Of a stretch of DNA of 38,581 nt, positions 6,413 through 15,055 are shown in pieces (the first letter of the stretch is position 1; every line of letters begins with the position of its first letter). The notes beneath the pieces were generated by a model, which had not been told where the DNA came from, did not search any database, and saw only the letters and a list, made by a program, of their open reading frames with translations. Both the position numbers and the translations under genes were made by a program. This DNA is from Pseudodesulfovibrio sp. S3 (GTDB taxonomy: Bacteria; Desulfobacterota; Desulfovibrionia; Desulfovibrionales; Desulfovibrionaceae): positions 1 to 38,581 of the forward strand of contig NZ_QTZO01000022.1 of assembly GCF_004025585.1 (NCBI RefSeq), in the 5' to 3' direction.

Positions 6413-9118
6413 TTATCCGTCCACCTTCTCCATGTCGAGCGTCATGTCCACAAGATCCGGATCGTGGGGGTCAGGGGTGACCACGAAGCCGAATTTCTTG
6501 GACAGCCCTTGCATGGCCTTGTTCTCGACCATGGTCTGGCCGGTCAGCACCTTGGTGCCGCGGTCCTTGGTGTAGCGGATTCCCTTGTGAAAGAGCAGGG
6601 AACCGAGCCCCTCGCCCTTCTGGTCGGACCGGACCACAATGGCGAATTCCGCCTCGGAGTTGTCCGGTCTGGTGTTGGTCCGCATGACCCCCAGGGTCTC
6701 GAGTTCACCCCTTTCGTCCTGGGCCGTGGCGATGAAGGCCATTTCCCGGTCATAGTCGATCTGGGTGAAACGGGCGATATCCTTGTGATCGAAATCCCGC
6801 TGGACCACACCGAAGAACCGCAGCCGCAGATCCTCGTCCGTGAGGTTGTCCAGAAACGTCCTGTGGGTGTCTTCGTCCTCGGGACGGATGGGACGCAGGG
6901 TGACGTGCCTCCCGGTCTTGAGAACCACGCACTCCTCCAATTCGCGGGGATAGGGCCGGATGGCCAACCGGGACTCGCCCTCGCCTTCGAACGGGGCAAT
7001 TTCGATCTTGCCGCCCAGGGCGAGGACGCCTTCGGCATCGGCATAGAGCGGATTGATGTCAATGGCGGTGACCTGGGGCACGTCCACGATAAGCTGGGAA
7101 ATCTGGATCAGGGTCAGGCAGATATCGTCGATATCCGTGGGCTGGTGAGACGGGCTGCCCTTGAGCAGGGCGGCGATGCGGGTACGGCCCACCAGTTCCC
7201 TGGCCAGGGACATGGACAGCGGCGGCAGGGTCAGGGCCTGGTCCTGGATCATCTCGCGGGCCATACCGCCATGGCCGAACATGAGCACCGGACCGAAGAC
7301 CGGGTCCACGGTGGCGGATATGGACAGTTCGTGCGCACCGGGCCTGCGGCCCATCTTCTGGACCGTGAACCCCTCGATGTAAGCGTCCGGCCGTTCGCGG
7401 GTGCACCGGGCCAGGATGGAGGCCGCGCCTTCCCAGACGCGCTCCGGGGTCTCCAGGTCCAGAAGCACCCCGCCCACGTCAAAGGGCTGGGGAATCTGCG
7501 GACTCCTGAGCTTCACGGCCACGGGATATCCCAGGGCATCGGCGGCGATGACGGCATCCTTGGCCGACACCGCGATGCGGGTCTCGACCACGGGAATGCC
7601 GTAAGCGGCCAGGATGTCCTTGGCCTCGGGTTCGGTCAGGGAAGTACGCCCGTCGGCAAGGGCTTTTTGCACGATATTCCGCGCGCCCGTGGTGTCCGGG
7701 AAAAAATCGGTCGGCAGGGAATCCGGGGTCTCGATGAGCATTTCCTGGTTACGCAGGTATTCGGCCATGTAGAGAAAGGCCTGCACCGCCTGGGTAGGTG
7801 TCTCATAGGTGGGGATATCCCCGACCCGGAAGACCTCGCGGGACGCCTCGGAGGCACTGGCCCCAAGCCAGGCCGTGAGCACCATGCGCTTGACCCGTTT
7901 CAGGGAGTCGCGCAGGGCCCTGGCAATTTCGAGATCGGGTTGAGCGGTCCAGGGAACATGCATGACCAATATGCCGTTGGAATTCTTGTCCTTGATGAGG
8001 AGCTTCAAGACTTCGGAATAGGCCGGGCCGTCGGCGTTGAACGGAATGTCCACAGGATTGCCCCTGGACCAGTTCTCTGCGCCCAGCACCTGGTCTATGC
8101 CCTTGACGGTCTCTTCGGACAAAGGCGCAAGCTGGCCGCCGCCCTTGATCAGACGGTCCGCCGCCAGGATGCCTGCGGAAGTCCCGTTGGTCAGGATGGC
8201 CAGTTTATTGCCGAACACCTGTTTGGGCGCGGACAGGGTCTGGGCCGCGTCGAACAAGCCGTCGATGTCCTCCACCCGGAGCATGCCCGCACGGCGGAAG
8301 GCCACGTCATAAATCTCATCCATGAGCCGATGGCCACCGGTCTCCTTCAGCTTGAGGTCGCCGAACACGGTATCCAGGGCATGACCGGGCCGGATGACCA
8401 GCACCGGTTTGTTGCGCGAGGCGGCCCTGGCTGCGGACATGAATTCACGGGCGTCCTTGATGGACTCCACATAGAGCATGATGGACCGGGTCAGCGGGTC
8501 CGAGCCGAGATAGTCGAGGATATCGGCAAAAGTGACGTCGATGCGGCTGCCCAGCGCGATCATGTGCGAAAAGCCCACGCCCTTGTCTATGGCCCAATCC
8601 AGAACCGTGGCAAAAAGCGAATCGGACTGGGAAATGAGCGCCACCTTGCCCGGCTCTACCGTTGCGTGGGCCAGGGAGGCGTTCAGGTGCAGGGACGGCA
8701 CCATGAAACCCAGTGATTTTGGTCCGATGATGCGAATTTCCGGCGGCTTGGCAATGCCGAGGATGGTGGACTTGATATCGAGACGCTCTTCTTCCGTCAT
8801 GGAGGCGAACCCCGCGCCCATGAGCACCGCTCCGCGCGTGCCGCGCTCCTTGAGGGAATGGATTATCTCCGGCACCTCGTCGAGGGGCGAACAGACAACG
8901 GCCAGATCCGGGGTCTTGGGCAGATGCCTGACCGAGCTGTAGGTAAGTACGCCGGCAATGGCCTCGGCCTGGTTCGAAACCGGCATGACCGGCCCCATGA
9001 ACCCCCCGGTCATAATGTTGCGCATGACGATGTTGCCCGCGTTCCGCGGATCATTGGTGGCCCCGATGACCGCAACGGATTTGGGCTTGAAGAGATATTC
9101 GAGATTGATAACGCTCAT
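6413..9118 (-). CDS. Pat/YfiQ-like protein lysine acetyltransferase (NDP-forming acyl-CoA synthetase-GNAT fusion)
   Basis: This 901-residue protein is close in length to E. coli PatZ/YfiQ (886). Order of domains: CoA-binding Rossmann domain (VAVIGATNDPRNAG near residue 18), succinyl-CoA-synthetase-like domain, ATP-grasp domain in the middle third, and a C-terminal GNAT domain with the acetyl-CoA loop SDQKGEGLGSLL. In true ADP-forming synthetases the alpha region has a phosphorylated His in an SHTG-type motif; here that stretch reads KETGGH, so the catalytic His appears replaced, as in Pat enzymes. This points to regulatory acetylation of proteins such as acetyl-CoA synthetase rather than ATP formation. 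The frame opens 57 codons earlier, but ATG 9118 has AAGGAG five bases upstream and precedes the family-typical INLEYLFKPKSVAVIG. Confidence 0.87.
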   Translation of the reverse strand: MSVINLEYLFKPKSVAVIGATNDPRNAGNIVMRNIMTGGFMGPVMPVSNQAEAIAGVLTYSSVRHLPKTPDLAVVCSPLDEVPEIIHSLKERGTRGAVLMGAGFASMTEEERLDIKSTILGIAKPPEIRIIGPKSLGFMVPSLHLNASLAHATVEPGKVALISQSDSLFATVLDWAIDKGVGFSHMIALGSRIDVTFADILDYLGSDPLTRSIMLYVESIKDAREFMSAARAASRNKPVLVIRPGHALDTVFGDLKLKETGGHRLMDEIYDVAFRRAGMLRVEDIDGLFDAAQTLSAPKQVFGNKLAILTNGTSAGILAADRLIKGGGQLAPLSEETVKGIDQVLGAENWSRGNPVDIPFNADGPAYSEVLKLLIKDKNSNGILVMHVPWTAQPDLEIARALRDSLKRVKRMVLTAWLGASASEASREVFRVGDIPTYETPTQAVQAFLYMAEYLRNQEMLIETPDSLPTDFFPDTTGARNIVQKALADGRTSLTEPEAKDILAAYGIPVVETRIAVSAKDAVIAADALGYPVAVKLRSPQIPQPFDVGGVLLDLETPERVWEGAASILARCTRERPDAYIEGFTVQKMGRRPGAHELSISATVDPVFGPVLMFGHGGMAREMIQDQALTLPPLSMSLARELVGRTRIAALLKGSPSHQPTDIDDICLTLIQISQLIVDVPQVTAIDINPLYADAEGVLALGGKIEIAPFEGEGESRLAIRPYPRELEECVVLKTGRHVTLRPIRPEDEDTHRTFLDNLTDEDLRLRFFGVVQRDFDHKDIARFTQIDYDREMAFIATAQDERGELETLGVMRTNTRPDNSEAEFAIVVRSDQKGEGLGSLLFHKGIRYTKDRGTKVLTGQTMVENKAMQGLSKKFGFVVTPDPHDPDLVDMTLDMEKVDG

Positions 9119-9367
9119 GTGGCTCCTTGGGCGTGTCGATTTCGGAAAAGGATAGCGTGTTTTACCGTGATCAGGCAACAGCAGAATGGACTGCGCCGGT
9201 TCTTGAATACTGACCTTGTTCGCGGGGCGTTTCCGAACCGACGCCCGGCCCGTCGGCGTGCTTGTGTGTTCGTCCTCACCGAAGGACACTCATCAATATC
9301 CCGGTACACGACAGGCGATGGGCCGAGGCCATATGTGCGGTTGCGGCATAAAGAACCATTTCGACTC

Positions 9368-9394
9368 TAAAGTTTTCTAAAGAACCGTCGATAG
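9368..9394 (+). promoter_or_regulatory. sigma-28 (FliA) promoter
   Basis: TAAAGTTT at 9368-9375, an 11-base spacer, and GTCGATAG at 9387-9394 match the FliA consensus TAAAGTTT-N11-GCCGATAA at 14 of 16 positions with exact spacing. It lies about 45 bases before the start of the coiled-coil gene at 9438. The rest of the 9119-9367 gap shows no gene. Confidence 0.8.
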
Positions 9395-9437
9395 GACACC
9401 AAGAGAATACCATGCCCTGCAACAAGGAGTGCACATC

Positions 9438-9893
9438 ATGGCTATCGAATCCCTTGCCCAACAGGCCTCGACCTTTGTGGATTCCCTGACCGTCAAGCCC
9501 GCTGCCGCGGAACAGACGGAAAAGGACGTTGCCGAAAAGGCAAACATTCCCGATCAGGGTGACAAGGTCTCCATTTCCGAAGAGGCGCGCGCCCTGGTGG
9601 CCATCGAAACCTTGGGCCAATCCGAAGAGTCCGATGAGGAGTCGAGCACGGATCAGACCATCCAGGCCCTCAAGGACAGAATCGAAAAGCTGCAGGAGGA
9701 GATCAAGGAGCTGAAGAACAGCAACCTCTCAGAAACCGAAAATCTGTCAAAACTGCAGGACAAGCAAACCCAACTGATGGAAATGCAGGATCAGCTCGTC
9801 AAGGCCGAGCAGGCCAAGATCAAGGATGAAGGCAAGGCCGACGGCGGCGGCACCCGCGCCAATGGTTTCGGCAACAGCGCTTCCAGCTTCTAG
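9438..9893 (+). CDS. coiled-coil protein with FlgM-like motif, probable flagellar regulon member
   Basis: This 151-residue hydrophilic protein has no signal peptide. The N-terminal third contains GDKVSISEEARALV, close to the D-x-V-x-[IL]-S-x-x-A-R motif seen in FlgM anti-sigma factors and other flagellum-related proteins. Residues about 73-130 (TIQALKDRIEKLQEEIKELK onward) form a strong heptad-type coiled coil, and the tail is Gly/Ser-rich. A FliA promoter match stands upstream and AAGGAG lies eight bases before ATG 9438; an in-frame GTG at 9429 overlaps that ribosome site. I do not recognise a named family. A FlgM-like regulator, export chaperone or hook-length-type protein are possible. It is transcribed alone. 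Confidence 0.72.
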   Translation: MAIESLAQQASTFVDSLTVKPAAAEQTEKDVAEKANIPDQGDKVSISEEARALVAIETLGQSEESDEESSTDQTIQALKDRIEKLQEEIKELKNSNLSETENLSKLQDKQTQLMEMQDQLVKAEQAKIKDEGKADGGGTRANGFGNSASSF

Positions 9894-10007
9894 CCAAACA
9901 CCGCAACGACATACGGTTGCGGCAGGCCTGTACCTGCTGCAACTGTCGACGGCGAGGCCCTCCATCCCAACCAGCCGGATCCGCTCACGAAACCCGGATT
10001 TCCGCAC

Positions 10008-10035
10008 TCATTCACTCACTCATCAGAGTGAATGA
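10008..10035. promoter_or_regulatory. perfect inverted repeat upstream of the repetitive-protein promoter
   Basis: TCATTCACTC (10008-10017) and GAGTGAATGA (10026-10035) are perfect 10-base inverted arms with an 8-base spacer. The centre lies about 24 bases upstream of the -35 at 10045. No T-run follows, so an activator or repressor site is more likely than a terminator for the 9438 gene. Confidence 0.55.
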
Positions 10036-10044
10036 ATATACCAC

Positions 10045-10072
10045 TTGACGCCTTTTTCCCCGAACATATAGT
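10045..10072 (+). promoter_or_regulatory. sigma-70-type promoter
   Basis: TTGACG (10045-10050), a 16-base spacer and TATAGT (10067-10072), set in an AT run, give a good vegetative promoter about 75 bases ahead of the large repetitive protein. It is preceded by the inverted repeat at 10008-10035. Confidence 0.6.
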
Positions 10073-10146
10073 ATATATATGCCAGAATGCCCTATGCGGG
10101 CGCATTGCGGACCAGGGAAGGTCTGCGTTGGCGGGGAGAGACACCC

Positions 10147-12300
10147 ATGTCCATGGGAGTTACCGACTTTATCGTCGCCGGGCCGCCAGGCCAGGTGACA
10201 GCAGGCCCTGCAGGGTCGTTTCAGGCTGGTCCGCCGGGACAGGTTTCCATCGGCGAACCGGGCCACGTACCCATAGACACCACTCCGGCCCGTGTCATGA
10301 TCGACACGTCCATGGCCAGGATTCCCTATGCCGCCCCAACGGGCGGAGGCTCTGCCAGTGCCTTTGCCGGTGCGGGCATAGGCGGCGGAGGCGCATTGGG
10401 CGGCGGGTCCAGCTCTGCACACATCGGTGCAGGCGGCGGTGGCGGCGGCACACTGGGCGGCGGGTCAAGCGCAGCACATATCGGCGGAGGCGGCGGAGGC
10501 AGTGCCGTGGGCGGAGGCTCCGGCACACAGGCGCCCATCGGCGGAGGCGGTCCTGCCGGAGTCGGCAAGGACAATCTCGGCGGAGGCGGAGCGGGCCAGG
10601 CCACGGGCTCGGGCAGTACGGGCCAGACCGGCAGCGGCAATCCCATCAGCCAGAACACCGGTGGCGGCAGCGTCTCGGGCGGTGCCAACGTGCCCATCTC
10701 CACTGAATCCGGCAAGACGCCCACCTCGGCAGCAACCGGAGGTGGCGGTGGCGGTGGCGGCGGAGGCGGCGGCCCCATCGAATCGGCAGGCAGGCCTCCG
10801 ACAGACACCACAGGCAAGGTATCCATTGCCCCGCCCATGGGCATACAGCCCATTTCCCCGGCCGGGTCCGTGCCCATGACTCCCAAGGTGGGATTCTCCA
10901 TGCCCACCCTGACCGGATTCGTTCCCATCACGCCCGGCGGCAGCATCGAGGCATTTCGGTTGACCCAGCCCCACGGCATGTATTTCGGGCACACCCAGAG
11001 CTGGCCCAACGATGTCATCCATCATTCCAGACACTCAGCTCCATACACTCCGCCCCAGACGCCCATGGCCCCATGGATTCCCACGGCTGACGGGTATGCG
11101 GAACCTTTCTCCACCCCCAAGACGAGTTTTGACGAGAGTCAGGGCCGTGGCGCATCCTTGGACATGCGCTCCGAATACAACCTGAACATCGACCAGACCC
11201 AGGATATCGAACAGTCCCACCTCACGACCTACAACGAATCCGTGGACCGCTCCCTTGACCAGTCCATGAATTCGACCATCCAGCGCAACGACCAGTACAT
11301 CAACCAGAACGACGTGGACAACTCCACCAGCCGCAACCTGGACCTGAGCACACAGCAGAACACGGAAAACAGCCAGACGGTCACGCAGGTGACCAACACG
11401 GAGAACGTGGCCAATTCCGAGACGAACATCGACAACCAGCAGGACAACTCCCGGACTTTCAACAACCCGGAAAGCCGCCAGACCAACAACGTGTCCGAGA
11501 ACACGGACGTCCGAAACGTCGATGCCCGCCAGAACATCAACGAGAACAAGACCACGGAACAGACAGAGGTGGACAACACTTCGGTCAACTACGTCTCCAA
11601 CCAGAACCTGATCCAGGATAACGACAACTCGGTCATCCGCAACGAGGACCACTCCACGTCCTCCTCGCAGGTCAGCGAAACCAACTTCAACCAGGTGGAC
11701 AACTCGGTCAACGAGCAGGTGGACAACTCAAGCACCACGGTGGTCAACGAACACCGGTCCGAGCTGGCCTACAACGACACCCGGGTCATCGAAAACGACA
11801 ATTCCCGGTCCGAACAGCAGGCCACCACCTTCAATTTCGTTGACCAGGACAATTCCGTGGAAAACTTCGTGGACAACAACTCCACCGTGATCAACGACGA
11901 GAGCAACCTCTCCTTTGCCTACAACATCAGATCGGAGAACAATTTCGACCAGTCGCGCAACGTGGACCAGTCCACGGTCTTCAACTACGTGGACCAAAAC
12001 AATGCCCGGACCACCTATGTGGACGACAGCGACACCAACGTGCAGGAAGTCAACAACGTCACCATGGCCTTTCCCGAAAGCCGCCACGTCGAGAACGACA
12101 ACTCCACCAGGATCAACCTGACAAACAACTTCGAGACCCTGGATCAGGACAACTCCGTGATCAACAACGTTGACGCCCGGCAGATACAGTACCTCACCAG
12201 CGAAGATCCCACCTACGTGTTCGACAACTCCTCCAGTGTGATCATGAACTTCGACGCCCCGGAACGGGTCGGTGGAAACATCGTGGTCGGCCACGCTTAG
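10147..12300 (+). CDS. large Gly-rich / Asn-rich repetitive protein, phage-structural-like
   Basis: This 717-residue protein has no signal peptide or membrane segment and no cysteine that I can see. Residues about 5-60 repeat a GPPGQVxxG-type phrase. Residues about 65-240 are Gly/Ser/Ala-rich with poly-Gly tracts. A linker rich in Pro and Thr follows. From about residue 345 to the end it is an acidic, Asn/Asp/Gln/Ser/Thr/Val-rich array in which phrases such as VDNS, DQDNSV, NVDARQ and NFVDQ recur, suggesting a beta-solenoid or fibrous rod. This resembles phage fibre or adhesin-like proteins but I recognise no family. ATG 10147 has GGGGAG about eight bases upstream; the frame is open 20 codons further back. 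Neighbours to the right are phage terminase and holin-like genes on the other strand. Confidence 0.75.
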   Translation: MSMGVTDFIVAGPPGQVTAGPAGSFQAGPPGQVSIGEPGHVPIDTTPARVMIDTSMARIPYAAPTGGGSASAFAGAGIGGGGALGGGSSSAHIGAGGGGGGTLGGGSSAAHIGGGGGGSAVGGGSGTQAPIGGGGPAGVGKDNLGGGGAGQATGSGSTGQTGSGNPISQNTGGGSVSGGANVPISTESGKTPTSAATGGGGGGGGGGGGPIESAGRPPTDTTGKVSIAPPMGIQPISPAGSVPMTPKVGFSMPTLTGFVPITPGGSIEAFRLTQPHGMYFGHTQSWPNDVIHHSRHSAPYTPPQTPMAPWIPTADGYAEPFSTPKTSFDESQGRGASLDMRSEYNLNIDQTQDIEQSHLTTYNESVDRSLDQSMNSTIQRNDQYINQNDVDNSTSRNLDLSTQQNTENSQTVTQVTNTENVANSETNIDNQQDNSRTFNNPESRQTNNVSENTDVRNVDARQNINENKTTEQTEVDNTSVNYVSNQNLIQDNDNSVIRNEDHSTSSSQVSETNFNQVDNSVNEQVDNSSTTVVNEHRSELAYNDTRVIENDNSRSEQQATTFNFVDQDNSVENFVDNNSTVINDESNLSFAYNIRSENNFDQSRNVDQSTVFNYVDQNNARTTYVDDSDTNVQEVNNVTMAFPESRHVENDNSTRINLTNNFETLDQDNSVINNVDARQIQYLTSEDPTYVFDNSSSVIMNFDAPERVGGNIVVGHA

Positions 12301-12306
12301 CAGAAT

Positions 12307-12373
12307 GCCTCCGGCAGCCAGAGGGGAAACTTTTGAAAAAGTTTCCCCTTTGGACTCCCCTTCAAAACTTTTT
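12307..12373 (+). repeat. dispersed GCCTCC hairpin repeat, copy 1
   Basis: This copy begins GCCTCCGGC, contains a stem GGGGAAACTTTT (12323-12334) against AAAAGTTTCCCC (12337-12348), then TTTGGACTCCCC and AAAACTTTTT. The same arrangement recurs at 19307 and, inverted, at 19450. It starts seven bases after the repetitive-protein stop and probably also ends its transcript. Confidence 0.8.
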
Positions 12374-12445
12374 GGCGCGCCTTCGGCGGGGCATCCGCCC
12401 GTAAACTCAATGCGTCCCTAAAAGAACCTCACCAAAGGTGGTGTC

Positions 12446-12817
12446 TCACACCTCCTTGTCCACGTGCAGGGTGGCGGTCTGAAAAACGCACATTTCGGTA
12501 AAGCCGAACATTCGGGCGAACTTGAAAAGGCGTGCATCAAAGCCGCCCTTGTCGTCGGCCCGGATGCCCATGACCCTGGCCTTGCCCAGCCGCCGGGCCT
12601 CCTCCCTGAGCCAGGCCACGTCCCCTTCGAGACCTCTCCTGACCACTGTGCCCCAACGACTCAGGGTAATATGCAGTTCGAGCATATCTTCCCGCTCGCC
12701 GATGGCGCAGTGACCATAGGCCCCGCCTTGATCGTGCAGTTCCAACCAACGGTATTGCCCCAGATCCGGGAAATGGGCCAAAGCTTCGGGTCTGCCGCGC
12801 AGTTCACGAACGGCCAT
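12446..12817 (-). CDS. small phage-associated protein of unknown function
   Basis: This 123-residue soluble protein starts at ATG 12817, with GGAGG five bases upstream, and overlaps the end of the terminase gene by 14 bases, so it is translationally coupled to it. Features: N-terminal MAVRELRGRPEAL, a middle LELHITLSRWGTVVRRGLEGDVAWLREEARRLG helix, and a C-terminal GFDARLFKFARMFGF segment. The alternation of strands and helices is compatible with a GNAT-like fold, as in some virion or packaging-associated acetyltransferase-like proteins, but no acetyl-CoA loop is obvious. I do not assign a function. Confidence 0.7.
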   Translation of the reverse strand: MAVRELRGRPEALAHFPDLGQYRWLELHDQGGAYGHCAIGEREDMLELHITLSRWGTVVRRGLEGDVAWLREEARRLGKARVMGIRADDKGGFDARLFKFARMFGFTEMCVFQTATLHVDKEV

Positions 12818-14090
12818 GATTACCTCCGAACGGGTTGTAGTCGTTGGCGCTCCTGACCGGACGCTGCCCGGCATCAGGCTGCCTGAACCCTACGGCAAAA
12901 TAGCGGAATCCGTCCGCCGCATGGCTGGTCCAGTCATGCAGGGGCCGGGACGAGAAATGGGCGGTCATGTCATTGAAGGACCGCCGATAGTGGCGCAGGG
13001 CCTCGATGCCGGGGGAGCAGCGCTGTTCATCGAACCAGCACCGGGGCAGGATGGTGCGCACCGCGTTGATGCCGTCCTGGATGGGGATGTTGGGCGCGAT
13101 GTCGAACCGGACCCCCAGTGAACGGGCCACCTCCAGACGCGACTTGCCCGTGCCCAGTTCGCGCACCCGGATGTCATGGGGCGCGACGTGAACACCGTAC
13201 TTGTACCCTTTGCGGTCCAGGACCTTGACATAATGGTCCAGCCCCTCGCCGCTGGCCTCGTAGTAGTCGATGATGGCGAAGGTGCCGCCGGGCCGGGCCT
13301 GAACGAACCAGATGGACGTCGAATCCGACATGCCCAAATCCCAGGCCGTGTGCACGGGCATACTCGGATCAAGGGCCACCTGGGTGATGCGTCCCTCCTT
13401 GTCCGCATCGGCCAGCAGCTGTCCGAAATAGGCCCCTCGAATGGCGGCCGTAAAGGAACACTCGAACTCCTGCTCGTATTCCTCGGGCGACATCTCGCGC
13501 CCGTTGGCGGCCAGCTCGTCCGGGTGGATGATGCCGGTCTCGGAGGCGCGGTACATGGCCGCGAACCAGTCCGGGTCCAGCCTGGCCTTCTCCCATATCT
13601 CGTACAGGGCGTTCTTGCCCCTGGGCGTCCCGATGAACATGGCCCAGCCCTCCCGATCGGACAGGGCGGGCCGGATGACCTCGGTCCAGACCCGCAGCGG
13701 CATCTGGGCCACCTCGTCGAAGACCACGCCGTCCAGGTACATGCCGCGCAGGCTGTCAGGGTTATTGGCCCCGAACAGCCTGATGCGCGCGCCATTGTCG
13801 AAATCCGCCCGCAGCTCGGTCTCGTTGAACTTCACGGTGCAGCCGTCCAGACCCAGACCGCAATACCGCTTCAACTCATCCCAAACCACGGTCTTGGCCT
13901 GTCGATAGAGCGGAGCGATATAGGCACCGCGCCAGTCCGAGCGGTCCGTTTCCTGCGCCGCCCGTATCAGCCTGTTCACCGACAGCACGGTCTTCCCGAA
14001 CCTGCGATGACACACCAGAACCGAAAACCGGGTCAACAAGGCCTCGATCCGGGCCTGGTGCTCCCTCGGAACATATTGTTCATTGATCAT
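12804..14090 (-). CDS. phage terminase, large subunit (TerL-like)
   Basis: This 428-residue DNA-packaging motor has an N-terminal ATPase with Walker A CHRRFGKT (27-34) and Walker B VVFDE (122-126, with the catalytic Glu last). A coupling-like segment AMFIGTPRG follows. The C-terminal RNase-H-like nuclease begins at HTAWDLGMSD, with Asp 251 as first metal ligand, and a late HAADGFRYFAVG carries a further Asp. Length is normal, with no frameshift, so the protein looks intact. The frame runs open beyond the start to 14711, antisense to the TPR gene, but ATG 14090 has AAGGAAAGAAG just upstream. No portal, capsid or small terminase gene is adjacent, so the gene sits in a remnant, or in a dispersed packaging block. 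Confidence 0.92.
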   Translation of the reverse strand: MINEQYVPREHQARIEALLTRFSVLVCHRRFGKTVLSVNRLIRAAQETDRSDWRGAYIAPLYRQAKTVVWDELKRYCGLGLDGCTVKFNETELRADFDNGARIRLFGANNPDSLRGMYLDGVVFDEVAQMPLRVWTEVIRPALSDREGWAMFIGTPRGKNALYEIWEKARLDPDWFAAMYRASETGIIHPDELAANGREMSPEEYEQEFECSFTAAIRGAYFGQLLADADKEGRITQVALDPSMPVHTAWDLGMSDSTSIWFVQARPGGTFAIIDYYEASGEGLDHYVKVLDRKGYKYGVHVAPHDIRVRELGTGKSRLEVARSLGVRFDIAPNIPIQDGINAVRTILPRCWFDEQRCSPGIEALRHYRRSFNDMTAHFSSRPLHDWTSHAADGFRYFAVGFRQPDAGQRPVRSANDYNPFGGNHGRS

Positions 14091-14141
14091 TCTTCTTTCC
14101 TTATGTTGACGGGCGGGCCTGCACAGAGGTATTCCCTGTCC

Positions 14142-15053
14142 ATGCGCTCTTTCGCCCTGATACTGTTTACCTTTCTTTTCCTGGTCATCCCGGCCTGCGC
14201 GGGCAAGGTCGTGCCACCGCCCTCTCCGAAGGAGAAGGCGGCCGATCAGCGGGAGGCAAGGGCCGCCGACGCCCTGAGCCAGGCCATGCAGCTCTTGCAC
14301 GACGGCAAATTCCTGGACACCGAGGCCGCCCTCGCCTCTCTCGACGAAGCCCTGAACATGGACCCCGACTTGGTCAATGCACGGTATTACCGGGCCACCC
14401 TGCTCATCGGCATGGCCCGCAAGGATGAGGCCCTGGCCGATCTGAACACGGTCATCAAGAGTCGGCCGGATCACACCAAGGCGCACTTCGCCCGGGGATC
14501 TCTCCTGCTTGACGGCGGCAACCCTCAGGAAGCAGCCAGGGACTTCAGCCTGGTTATCGAACGAGATCCGACCATTGCCGAAGCCTATGCCCGCCGCGGC
14601 GTCTGCTACATGAACCTGTCCCGAACCGACGAGGCCCTCGACGACTTTTCCTCGGCCCTGGCCCTGAACCCGGCTCATCTCGAAGCCAATTTCAACCGCG
14701 GCATGGCCCACTTTTCCCGAAACGAATACGACGAGGCCCTGCGCGACCTGTCACAGGCCTTCATCCTGGACTCGCAGAACGTCCGCATCATCACGGCCCG
14801 GGCACAGGCGCTCATGAAGCTGGCCGAATACAATCGGGCCGCCGAGGATTTCAGGAACGCCATTGAACTCGACCCCGGCCGCAGCACCCTGTACGGACTG
14901 CTCGGCGAGGCCCTGGCAGGGGCCAGGGACATGGACGGCGCCATCCAGGCCGTGGAACGCGCCCTGTCGCTGGCCCGCGCCAGGAACGACGACTTCATGG
15001 CCTCCCTGTACAAGCAGCAGCTTCAGGAATACCTGGACCAGACCTACCCCTGA
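14142..15053 (+). CDS. TPR-repeat lipoprotein
   Basis: This 303-residue protein has a hydrophobic N-terminal signal (MRSFALILFTFLFLVIPAC), with Cys in a lipobox-like IPAC, so it is probably a lipoprotein. About seven tetratricopeptide repeats follow from residue 40 to the end, for example ARYYRATLLIGMARKDEAL, AHFARGSLL and AYARRGVCYMNLSRTDEAL. TPRs scaffold protein-protein contacts; the partner is unknown. ATG 14142 is chosen because it begins the signal peptide; the ribosome site GAGGT is a little far (11 bases) and an in-frame ATG lies at 14103. It sits on the plus strand between minus-strand holin-like and terminase genes, with a 52-base divergent gap to the latter and a two-base gap to the convergent 15056 gene. 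Confidence 0.87.
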   Translation: MRSFALILFTFLFLVIPACAGKVVPPPSPKEKAADQREARAADALSQAMQLLHDGKFLDTEAALASLDEALNMDPDLVNARYYRATLLIGMARKDEALADLNTVIKSRPDHTKAHFARGSLLLDGGNPQEAARDFSLVIERDPTIAEAYARRGVCYMNLSRTDEALDDFSSALALNPAHLEANFNRGMAHFSRNEYDEALRDLSQAFILDSQNVRIITARAQALMKLAEYNRAAEDFRNAIELDPGRSTLYGLLGEALAGARDMDGAIQAVERALSLARARNDDFMASLYKQQLQEYLDQTYP

Positions 15054-15055
15054 CC

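Noticed and set aside
6407-8716. 769-codon plus-strand open frame
   Set aside because: It lies wholly antisense to the Pat-like gene, has no family features, and reads as the low-complexity reverse of a GC-rich coding strand.
10330-10800. possible DNA tandem-repeat or CRISPR-like array in the Gly-rich region
   Set aside because: The repeats are short GGCGGA-type codon runs that encode poly-Gly; there are no evenly spaced repeats with unique spacers.
13176-14141. N-terminal extension of the TPR frame
   Set aside because: It is antisense to the terminase; the true start at 14142 begins a signal peptide.
14091-14711. N-terminal extension of the terminase frame
   Set aside because: It runs antisense through the TPR gene; the ATG at 14090 has a good ribosome site and starts just before the ATPase domain.
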